A DNA stretch of 19,454 nucleotides, taken from the NCBI GenBank assembly GCA_043782425.1, contig JAYWAM010000031.1, positions 1 to 19,454 of the forward strand, read 5' to 3'. The translations under genes and the position numbers were made by a program. The notes under the pieces are model-generated. The model had not been told where the DNA came from. It saw only the letters and a program-made list of their open reading frames with translations, and made no database searches. Numbering within the stretch: the first letter of the stretch is position 1; every line of letters starts with the position of its first letter. Shown here in pieces: positions 1 through 7,400 of the stretch. Source of the DNA: JAYWAM01 sp043782425 (lineage in GTDB: Bacteria; Pseudomonadota; Gammaproteobacteria; Burkholderiales; Usitatibacteraceae).

Positions 1-1426
1 CAATTGCACTGGGTTCGGCGCCGCTTATCTGGCGCACCGGCTCGGCCTTGGCCAGGGCAATGTCGGCGATGCGCTCGGTATGCAGGTCGAGCATGCGAAA
101 TTCGGAAAGCTTTTCCACCAGATTGTTGATGCGCCCCAGAAACACCAGCTTGAAGCCGAGAAAGGCATACAGCATGCCCAGCGAGAACTTACCGTCCATC
201 ACGGCAAGGGCGCCCAGCCAGATCACGATGACATTTTCGATGCCGAAAATCAGGCCATTGGCGCCGCGCTGCAAAATGCCGATATTCTGCACTTTGACCC
301 CGGCGTTAGTCTGATCTACCACCAGATTTTGGTAGGCGTTGCGGCGCTCGTTTTCGCGCAGATTGAGTTTGATGGCGAGCATGCCGCGCAGCGTTTCGAT
401 GAAGTGCGTACTCGACTTGGCTTCGTGTGAGATTTGTTCGTCCAGCGCATAGCGTTGCGGATAATAAAACACCCAGCGCGCCGCCCCGTAAAACAAGGCG
501 GCACCCAGTACCACCGCCGTCAGCGTGGTGCTGTAAAACGCCATGACGATAAGCGTGAGCAGCACCATGATGCCGTCAACCACCGTTTCCACAAAGGTGG
601 TGGTGAGGGTGCGCTGGATGGCATCGACGCTGCGAAAACGCGACACAATATCGCCGATGTGGCGCTTTTCAAACCACGCCAGCGGCAGGCGGATAAGCTG
701 TGAGAACAGGGTGGTGAGCAGACGCAGATTGATATGGGTGCTGAGATAAACGCTGACCCAGGCGCGCAGCCCGGTGACCATCACCTGGATCAATACCAGC
801 GCGCCAAAGGCAATGCCGAGCACGGTGAGCAGATCGCGGTCGCGTCCCACCAGCACGCGGTCCACCACCAGTTGCAGGAAAAACGGCATGGCGATGGCGA
901 ACACTTCCAAAGCCAGCGACAGGATAAAGATTTGCGCGATAGTCGATTTCAGGCCCGATGCCACGCCCAGCAATTGCCAGGCGCTGATTTTTTCGCGCTC
1001 ATCTTTTTGCTGGAAACCGGCGGAGGGCGCCAGTTCCAGCGCAACGCCGGTGAAATGGCGCGAAGCCTCGGCTAGCGTCAACACGCGCTTGCCGCGCGCC
1101 GGATCGTGAACCGTGATTTTCTTTCCGGCGACGTGGGTGAGCACCACAAAATGGTTCATGTCCCAGTGCAGGATGGCGGGGCGCTGTAGTTGTCCCATGG
1201 CTTCAAGTGGAACCTGTACGCCGCGTGACGAAAGCTGCATGGTTTCGGCGATCTGGCTTATGTGCTGGAGCGTCACGCCTTTCATCGAAGTGGATAGGCG
1301 CACGCGCATGGCCGAAAGATCGGTGCGGTGACCGTGGTACGAGGCAACCATCGCCAGGCAGGCAACGCCGCATTCCGGCGCTTCGCTTTGCAAAATTACT
1401 GGTACGCCTCTGCGCCACAAGCTCAT
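1..1426 (-). CDS. C39 peptidase-containing ABC exporter (bacteriocin/microcin type), 3' end outside window
   Basis: This would be an inner-membrane ABC exporter that removes a double-glycine-type leader from a peptide and exports it with the HlyD protein next door (family knowledge). The 475 visible codons hold an N-terminal C39 peptidase domain (about residues 1-135) and then an ABC transmembrane domain (about 165-445) with long hydrophobic stretches. The motif QSEAPECGVACLAM places the oxyanion-hole Gln at 13 and the catalytic Cys at 19. HWDMNHFVVL gives His92 and VHDPARG gives Asp108, so the catalytic triad looks complete. The nucleotide-binding domain lies beyond position 1. The ATG at 1426-1424 overlaps the hlyD stop as ATGA, indicating translational coupling. 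The RaxB/CvaB-like subfamily is the best match from memory. No leader-peptide substrate is visible in the window; it may lie beyond the left edge. Confidence 0.93.
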   Translation of the reverse strand, partial: MSLWRRGVPVILQSEAPECGVACLAMVASYHGHRTDLSAMRVRLSTSMKGVTLQHISQIAETMQLSSRGVQVPLEAMGQLQRPAILHWDMNHFVVLTHVAGKKITVHDPARGKRVLTLAEASRHFTGVALELAPSAGFQQKDEREKISAWQLLGVASGLKSTIAQIFILSLALEVFAIAMPFFLQLVVDRVLVGRDRDLLTVLGIAFGALVLIQVMVTGLRAWVSVYLSTHINLRLLTTLFSQLIRLPLAWFEKRHIGDIVSRFRSVDAIQRTLTTTFVETVVDGIMVLLTLIVMAFYSTTLTAVVLGAALFYGAARWVFYYPQRYALDEQISHEAKSSTHFIETLRGMLAIKLNLRENERRNAYQNLVVDQTNAGVKVQNIGILQRGANGLIFGIENVIVIWLGALAVMDGKFSLGMLYAFLGFKLVFLGRINNLVEKLSEFRMLDLHTERIADIALAKAEPVRQISGAEPSAI

Positions 1427-2670
1427 AGCCGCCCCCGCAATTGCATGAGCGGCTCGAACACCCATTCCAGCAGGGTGCGTTTTTCCAGAAGAATATCGGC
1501 ATTCACCAGCATGCCGACACGCAGCATCAGCTCCTGCCCCGGCGCGCCGACACTTTGTTTATCGAGCTTGATGACGACGCGGTAGGCGGCTTCACGCACC
1601 GTCATGGGGCCAATTTTTTCGCCCGGTGACCAGACGGTGCGGCTGATGTCGACCACCACGCCGCGATATTGTCCAAAACGCTCAAAAGGGAAGGCTTCAT
1701 AGCGCAACACCACCTCCTGCCCCTTGGCGATAAAACCGATGGCGCGCGTCGGAACCAGCAATTCGGCGTGCAGGCCGCTACCCTTGGGCACGACGGTGGC
1801 CAGCAAGGTATCGGCGGCGACCGATTGCCCGGCGCTGACCGCGATATTGGTGACCGTGCCGGTGATGGGGGCGCGGATCACGGTCTCGCGGCGTGCATCT
1901 TCCTGCGCCAGGCTTTGTTGCACTTCACTAATCTGGCGCGCTACCTGTTCGACCTGGGTGCGCGATTTGAGCGCCACTGAAGGCTCTTCCATTTTCGCCG
2001 CACTCATGTCGCGGTCTAACGTCACGCGCTGGCGCTTTAGCGCTTGCAAGCGGATTTCCTGATCGGTGGCCTCGTCCTGTTTCTGGCGCGCCACAATGTC
2101 GGAAACAAATTTTTCTGTTGCGAGCTGCTGAAAACGCTTGGCCTGTTCCCTGGCCGAGCCAAGGCGCTGCTCCTGTAGCTTGATTTCGCGGTCGATCTGC
2201 ACCACTTCAGTCTGCAAATCCTGCGCGCGTTTTTTTATTTGCTGCACCTGCTGCTCACCCAGCTCACGCCACTGGTTCTGTTCTTTTTCGAGAATAATTT
2301 TGCGTTGCGCGAGTTCGTCGGTAATCGCGCCGCTGGTGGAAGTGGAAGTCTGGGTGGAGCGATCATAGGAAATTTTCACCATCGGCGAACTGGCCGTGAC
2401 TTCATCGCCTTCCTTGATTAAAAGCTCACTAATGCGCCCGGCATCAGAGACCAGCACGCGCGCGGCGCCGGCGTCGAGCTCAAGATAGCCCTCAACTCTT
2501 TCACGCCGCGTGTATTGGCCCCAGATGGCGACGCTGATAATCAGCGCTGCGGCCCCTGCGGCAAGCAGCGTAAAAACCCAGAACGGCACCGGTCGCGCGC
2601 TGCTCGCTTCGCCCAAATATTTCTCGCGCTGCGCGTCTATGGCTTCCTGGCGGAAAAGTTTGCGGCTCAT
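1423..2670 (-). CDS. HlyD-family periplasmic adaptor (membrane-fusion protein) of a type I secretion system
   Basis: This 415-residue adaptor would bridge the C39 ABC exporter in the inner membrane to an outer-membrane channel of the TolC type, which is not in this window. One transmembrane helix lies at about residues 29-50 after a short charged cytoplasmic N-terminus. A first half-lipoyl segment (GRISELLIKEGDEV) is near residue 80. A long Gln/Glu/Arg-rich coiled coil covers roughly 110-255. The second half-lipoyl segment begins APITGTVTNIAVSAGQ near 267, followed by the C-terminal beta domain. Length and order are normal for the family. The frame stays open upstream, but the start was set at MSRKLFRQ because that ATG overlaps the stop of the RES gene as ATGA. 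Its own stop overlaps the next ATG in the same way. Confidence 0.92.
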   Translation of the reverse strand: MSRKLFRQEAIDAQREKYLGEASSARPVPFWVFTLLAAGAAALIISVAIWGQYTRRERVEGYLELDAGAARVLVSDAGRISELLIKEGDEVTASSPMVKISYDRSTQTSTSTSGAITDELAQRKIILEKEQNQWRELGEQQVQQIKKRAQDLQTEVVQIDREIKLQEQRLGSAREQAKRFQQLATEKFVSDIVARQKQDEATDQEIRLQALKRQRVTLDRDMSAAKMEEPSVALKSRTQVEQVARQISEVQQSLAQEDARRETVIRAPITGTVTNIAVSAGQSVAADTLLATVVPKGSGLHAELLVPTRAIGFIAKGQEVVLRYEAFPFERFGQYRGVVVDISRTVWSPGEKIGPMTVREAAYRVVIKLDKQSVGAPGQELMLRVGMLVNADILLEKRTLLEWVFEPLMQLRGRL

Positions 2671-3356
2671 GTGTTGAGCTCGATCTTGGGGATGGGCGTG
2701 CCCGACCAGGAAAAGCGCCAGGCATCGCCACGCCGCACATTGCCAACGACGGCAGGCCTGAAGCACGCGAGGTTGGCGCCGCGCGAACACCGCACACTTG
2801 GGTAGATCACGCCTACCGAGCCCGCTTGCAGAAGACGCGCGGCCAGTCGCTGTGAGGCAACGTAACGCTGCGGCGCAAGGCAGGACGTAAAGCGTGAATC
2901 ATCGCGCAGGTCGTGGAACGCATTGGTGAAGTCGGCAAGCAGCGTCTGGTAGGTGACGCTGTCAAAGAAATGCCCGATCTCCTGATATTCGACTGTTTTG
3001 TGGAAGGCGGCCTCGGCGAGCGCGGTCTCTATCTCAAACGAAAAATACCAGGCACCGCGCTCTGGGCCGTTGAAACGACCGCCTTCCGGTCGCGCGTAAG
3101 TGAAAGCCGCGTTGATGACACGGAAGTTGGGCACGCCGAAAACCAGCTCGTCGATGCCGATTCCCGGCAGCAGCCCGCGCTCGCCGAGCAAGCGCTCGTT
3201 GGTGGCGTTGTCCAGATCGAAAAGCTCGGCGAGGTGCGCCTTATCCTCGGCGATGTCGGCGAGCACTGAATCTTCGTGCGCTGCGTACCTCGAAGGAATG
3301 AGCCGGTAGGTATCGAATTGCCGCAGCAGCGTTATCCGGGGTTTCGGTGAACTCAC
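2667..3356 (-). CDS. RES-domain toxin (NAD+-degrading toxin of a RES-Xre toxin-antitoxin pair)
   Basis: RES toxins deplete cellular NAD+ and arrest growth until bound by their Xre/MbcA-type antitoxin (family knowledge). The 229-residue product shows the family triad in order: Arg94 in GGRFNGP, Glu115 in ETALAEAAFH, and Ser187 in VIYPSVR. The N-terminal third (FDTYRLIPSRYAAH) also resembles longer RES proteins. The start is a GTG that overlaps the antitoxin stop as GTGA, the usual order and coupling for these pairs. The unusual part is the 3' end: the stop overlaps the ATG of a HlyD adaptor, so the toxin is coupled to an exporter operon. No signal peptide or double-glycine leader is seen, so the protein is probably cytoplasmic rather than cargo. 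Confidence 0.9.
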   Translation of the reverse strand: MSSPKPRITLLRQFDTYRLIPSRYAAHEDSVLADIAEDKAHLAELFDLDNATNERLLGERGLLPGIGIDELVFGVPNFRVINAAFTYARPEGGRFNGPERGAWYFSFEIETALAEAAFHKTVEYQEIGHFFDSVTYQTLLADFTNAFHDLRDDSRFTSCLAPQRYVASQRLAARLLQAGSVGVIYPSVRCSRGANLACFRPAVVGNVRRGDAWRFSWSGTPIPKIELNT

Positions 3357-3793
3357 GCGCCGCCTCGGCGCGCATCAAGCAGCTTACGCACGGTCTGCAT
3401 TGCCAGGAGTCCCCCGGCCATCATGTAGGCAAGCGGCGCCCTTCCGCCGAAGATTGCATTGCTGTTGGGCAGTCTCACCCATTCGTCGGCAAGCTTGTCG
3501 CCGTAAAGGATGTGCAGCGCTTTGTAGATGCCGACGAGGTAGGAAATGCGCGTGATGCGGTCAACCTCAAGCACACGTTGCGGCTTCTTTTTCCAATCGT
3601 AGTAGGTGCTGCTGGAAAGTCCGCCGAGGAGTTCGCGCGCGTCCTCATCACGCAGCTTCCAGCGCACTGCGATCCTGAAAAAGCCGGATAGCGCTGCGCG
3701 CGACAACCGCGCGCGCTCAGACTTTAAATTGAGATCGACCAGCGGGGTTGGTTCGAAGCGGCTGGCCGGATAGGCGAATGGAATGGCGCTCAT
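3353..3793 (-). CDS. Xre/MbcA/ParS-type antitoxin of the RES toxin
   Basis: This 146-residue protein would bind and neutralise the RES toxin and repress its own promoter (family knowledge). Residues about 30-85 form a helical DNA-binding part, with LSSSTYYDWKKKP typical of this family. The C-terminal toxin-binding part follows, with ITRISYLVGIYKALHILYG, WVRLPNSNAIFGGRAPLAYM and a closing MQTVRKLLDARRGG. The start at 3793 was chosen because AGGAG sits 7 bases upstream and the conserved protein begins there; the longer open frame upstream (to 3880) has no family-like residues. Its TGA overlaps the GTG of the RES gene. A sigma70-like promoter candidate lies just upstream. Confidence 0.9.
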   Translation of the reverse strand: MSAIPFAYPASRFEPTPLVDLNLKSERARLSRAALSGFFRIAVRWKLRDEDARELLGGLSSSTYYDWKKKPQRVLEVDRITRISYLVGIYKALHILYGDKLADEWVRLPNSNAIFGGRAPLAYMMAGGLLAMQTVRKLLDARRGGA

Positions 3794-3813
3794 TGGACTC
3801 TCCTGATTCGGAT

Positions 3814-3842
3814 AGAATACGCTCCGATTTCGTAAAGTGCAA
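3814..3842 (-). promoter_or_regulatory. Candidate sigma70 promoter for the xre-res-hlyD-ABC operon
   Basis: On the minus strand a -35 box TTGCAC is followed after 17 bases by a -10 box TATTCT. Transcription would start near 3807, 14 bases before the xre ATG, leaving just room for the AGGAG ribosome binding site. The boxes match consensus only in part (3 of 6 and 4 of 6). It would make the four overlapping genes a unit separate from the orphan antitoxin upstream. Confidence 0.4.
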
Positions 3843-3886
3843 TGGTGGTGCACACCGCGCGCCCTGCATTCCGTTCTCAAGCTCCA

Positions 3887-4210
3887 TCAAGCCGCAGGTA
3901 CCGCATGCACCTGAATTTTGACCTTCATCGACTTTTTGAGCGTAGCGAAGATTGCGGCTAGATTGGTCATAGTCGGATTGCCAGTCGGCGAGAGCATGCG
4001 GTGCACGCTCTTTGATGGCTTCTCTACCGACTGCGCCAGTTGCTTAAAGCCTATCGTTGCGTTCACCAGATCGCGCAAGATGGATTTGGCGGTGTCTGGT
4101 TCGCCGTTCAGGAACAGTGTGGCCGCCTCGTCGAGCAGGGCTTTAGCGAACTTGGGATCATTCTTTACCCGAGTTAATACCGTTGCTTTGAAAGCTCGTG
4201 TCAGTGCCAT
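3887..4210 (-). CDS. Orphan HigA-like antitoxin / small HTH regulator
   Basis: This 107-residue protein resembles addiction-module antidote proteins of the HTH type that usually pair with a RelE/HigB (Gp49-like) toxin. Visible signs are the N-terminal block with DPKFAKALLDEA and AKSILRDLVNATIGF, then a helix-turn-helix-like segment (KQLAQSVEKPSKSVHRML, residues about 55-72) and NPTMTNLAAIFATL. It ends 93 bases before the xre start and on the same strand. No RelE-like partner lies upstream (4211-4483 is non-coding), so it is an orphan here. No clear ribosome binding site precedes the ATG. It may have been left behind by loss of its toxin, or may act as a regulator of the genes next to it. Confidence 0.75.
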   Translation of the reverse strand: MALTRAFKATVLTRVKNDPKFAKALLDEAATLFLNGEPDTAKSILRDLVNATIGFKQLAQSVEKPSKSVHRMLSPTGNPTMTNLAAIFATLKKSMKVKIQVHAVPAA

Positions 4211-4241
4211 TGTTCAAGGATTTGACTCGCCATCTACTAAT

Positions 4242-4280
4242 GGTAACACATATGTTCCATTGTGATTGGGTACACATATA
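4242..4280. promoter_or_regulatory. Two direct repeats of an ACACATAT motif upstream of the orphan antitoxin
   Basis: GGTAACACATATGTT at 4242-4256 and GGTACACATATAG from 4269 share the core CACATAT with start-to-start spacing of 27 bases. The first copy contains the 8-base palindrome ACATATGT. They lie 30-70 bases upstream of the HigA-like gene, where an autoregulatory operator would be expected. No convincing -35/-10 pair could be placed around them. The operator role is inference. Confidence 0.3.
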
Positions 4281-4341
4281 GATGTGGGTCATGGTCAAAG
4301 TGAGCGCTTTGCAGCAATAGCTGATTGCCGGATATGCGCGA

Positions 4342-4361
4342 TCCTACATGCGCAGGTAGGA
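4342..4361. repeat. 20-base near-perfect palindrome in the divergent intergenic region
   Basis: TCCTAC and GTAGGA form the outer arms, and TGC/GCA form the centre, with one mismatched pair (A/G) between them. It may be a dimeric repressor site or a hairpin. It sits 8 bases from a second perfect palindrome, both about 100 bases upstream of the Tc toxin gene. Confidence 0.6.
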
Positions 4362-4369
4362 GACGGTGC

Positions 4370-4383
4370 AGTGCAATTGCACT
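4370..4383. repeat. Perfect 14-base palindrome AGTGCAATTGCACT
   Basis: The sequence equals its own reverse complement over all 14 bases. It lies 100 bases before the start of the BC toxin gene and close to the 20-base palindrome, so a regulator of the toxin could bind here. That role is inference. Confidence 0.6.
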
Positions 4384-4390
4384 AAAGTAA

Positions 4391-4424
4391 ACGCTGGCTG
4401 AGGAAGAAACTAGCGTCTTTTTTT
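4391..4424 (+). terminator. Weak terminator-like structure ahead of the BC toxin gene
   Basis: ACGCT at 4391 and AGCGT at 4412 can pair across a 16-base loop, followed within one base by seven T residues. The stem is short, so this is a weak candidate. If real it would insulate the toxin promoter from read-through. Confidence 0.2.
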
Positions 4425-4431
4425 ATCCCGG

Positions 4432-4460
4432 TTGAAGCGCTCGTATCTGGTTACTAATAG
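4432..4460 (+). promoter_or_regulatory. Candidate promoter of the BC toxin gene
   Basis: TTGAAG is followed after 17 bases by TAATAG. A transcript would start near 4467, giving a very short leader before the GTG at 4484. The -35 box matches consensus at 4 of 6 bases and the -10 at 3 of 6, so this is tentative. Confidence 0.3.
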
Positions 4461-4483
4461 TCCTAAAAATTGGTGTAGGGGCC

Positions 4484-7400
4484 GTGTTGCAAGAACAAAA
4501 ATTACCACCCAGTAATAATCCGTCGGACGACAAGTTTGCGCTAAGTGCACCGCAGGTATCGCTACCCAAAGGCGGTGGTGCGATCCGTGGCATGGGCGAG
4601 AAGTTCACTGCGAATCCCGTTACCGGTACCGGCTCCCTGAGTGTGCCGATCGCCACATCGCCGGGACGTTCCGGTTTTGGCCCGCAGTTGGGTCTGTCCT
4701 ACGACTCGGGTTCAGGCAACGGTCCATTCGGCATTGGCTGGAGCCTGTCCTTACCTTCTATTTCACGCAGGACGGACAAGGGCCTGCCGCAATATCGCGA
4801 CGCAGAAGAGTCGGATGTCTTCATTCTTTCCGGCGCTGAGGACTTGGTTCCCGTCTACAAAAAAAATCCCGACGGCACTTGGGCTCACGACTCTCACGGA
4901 AATCTGATTGATGATGAAGAGTCGCGCAACGGCTACGTGATCAAACGCTACCGGCCCCGCATCGAAGGACTGTTCGCCCGCATCGAACGCTGGACGCGCA
5001 TTGCCGACAGCGACATCCACTGGCGCTCTATCTCGAAGGACAATGTTCTCACTGTCTACGGCAGTACCCCCGAGTCGCGCATCGCCAACCCCGCCAACCC
5101 AAGTCACATTTTCAGTTGGTTGATCTGTCAGAGCTACGACGACAAGGGCAACGCTATCGTCTATGAGTATGTCGCCGAGAACGGTGACAACGTCGATCTC
5201 ACTCAGGTCAACGAGCGTAATCGCGTGCGTTCGACAAATCGTTATCTGAAAACCATACGCTACGGCAATCGTCAACCGTTGTTGATAGATCCTACTCAGC
5301 CGAGCTTCCGTCAACCCCACTTGCCCGCGCCGGACTTCAGTAGCGCGGGCTGGATGTTCGAGGTTGTGTTCGACTATGGCGAGGGTCATTATCAGGAAGC
5401 GCCGCCCGATGCGGACGGTCGAACTTTCGCGATGGCAACATTAAAACCGCCCATCGGCGGCAAGTGGCCAGTACGACTCGACCCCTTCTCTACTTACCGA
5501 TCCTGCTTTGAAGTGCGCAGCTATCGCCTGTGCCGGCGCGTGCTGATGTTCCATCACTTTCCCGACGAGTTGGGCATCGACGACTACCTGGTGCGCTCCA
5601 CCGAGTTCACTTATCAGGAGAAGCCCAATGGTTCTTTCATTTCTCAGACGCTACAGTCCGGCTTTAAACGCAGCGCGACACCTTCACCAAAGTATCTCAA
5701 GCGATCACTGCCGCCGCTTGAGTTTGGTTATTCCGTCAGTCCTCTCGACGATCTGACTTACGACCAACTACCGTTGCAAGAAGTCGATACAGAAAATTTG
5801 CAGAACATTCCTTCGGGCATCGACGGCAACAACTACCGCTGGGTTGATCTGGACGGGGAAGGCATTTCCGGGGTGTTCAGCGAACAAGCCGATGCCTGGT
5901 TTTACAAACCCAACCTTGGCGAAGGCCAGTTTGGTCCCATTGAAGAGGAGTCGCCCCGTCCCTCACTGGCGGCACTGAACCGCGGGCGTCAGCAACTGCT
6001 CGACCTCGCGGGCGATGGCAATCTCGATCTGGTGGAATTCGCAGCGCCGACGCCCGGATTCTTTGCGCGCACCGAGGATGCAAGCTGGGAGCGTTTCCGC
6101 ATCTTCCTCAAGCTGCCGAATATCGACTGGCAAGATCCCAATTTGCGCTTTGTAGACCTCACGGGTGATGGTCATGCCGACATCCTCGTGACCGACGATC
6201 AGGTCTTCGCCACCTGGTACGAATCCAAATCAGAGTACGGATTCGAATCAGCCGTCCACGTCCCGCAGGCGAGCGACGAAGAAGATGGCCCGCGCCTGGT
6301 GTTCGCCGACGGCACGCAATCCATCTATCTCGCCGACATGTCCGGCGACGGTCTGACCGATCTGGTGCGCATACGTGTGAGCGACGTTTGCTATTGGCCC
6401 AACGTCGGCTATGGCCGCTTTGGCGCCAAGGTCACGCTAGATAACGTGCCCTGGTTCGACGATGCCGTCTCCTTCGATCAACGCCGCGTGCATCTCACCG
6501 ACACCGACGGCTCAGGCCCGACCGATATCGTCTATCTCGGCCGCGATGGCGTGCGCATTTATCTCAATCAGCACGGCAATAGCCTGTCCGAGGCGCGTCT
6601 GATAAAGCGGGCGCCGCGCACCGACAATCTCACCTCAGTTTCCGTCGTTGATTTTCTCGGACGTGGCACCGCCTGCCTACTGTGGTCGTCTCTCTTGCCG
6701 GGCGATACGCGTCGATCTTTGCGTTATATGGATCTCATGGGTGGCGTCAAGCCGCACTTGCTCACCACGGTGCGCAACAATCTCGGTGCGGAAACGCACA
6801 TCGAGTATGCCTCCTCGACCAAGTTTTACCTTGAAGACAAGAAGGCCGGGTCGCCCTGGGTCACACGACTGCCGTTTCCGGTGCATGTGGTCATCAAGGT
6901 CGAAACCCGCGATCTCATTAGCGGCAATCGGTTCTCCACGCGCTCAGCCTACCACCACGGTTACTTCGACGGCATCGAGCGTGAGTTTCGCGGCTTCGCG
7001 CGCGTCGACCAATGGGATACCGAGGAATTCGGCGTTCTATCGCAAGCGGGCACACCCGCCACCAACCTCGATGCCGCCTTCCATGTGCCACCCACTCTCA
7101 CCAAGACCTGGTTTCATACCGGCGCCTATTTGCCCGGCGCGCGTATCTCACGCCATTTAGAAAACGAATATTACCGCGAAGGCGACCCCGGCCAGCCCGG
7201 CAGCGAGCTGAGCCAGGCACAGCGCGAGGCGATGCTGCTCGACGACACCGTGCTACCCACCGGCCTCGCCGTCGAAGAAACCCGCGAAGCGATGCGCTCG
7301 CTCAAAGGCGCGATCCTGCGGCAGGAGATTTACGCCCTCGATGACAAGGACGAATCCGACCGCCCCTATTCCATCTCCGAGCGCAACTACACCATTCAGC

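Noticed and set aside
1..10. The first ten bases are the reverse complement of AGTGCAATTG found in the 14-base palindrome at 4370.
   Set aside because: The left copy lies inside the coding region of the ABC exporter, and a 10-base match in 19 kb is expected by chance at a few percent.
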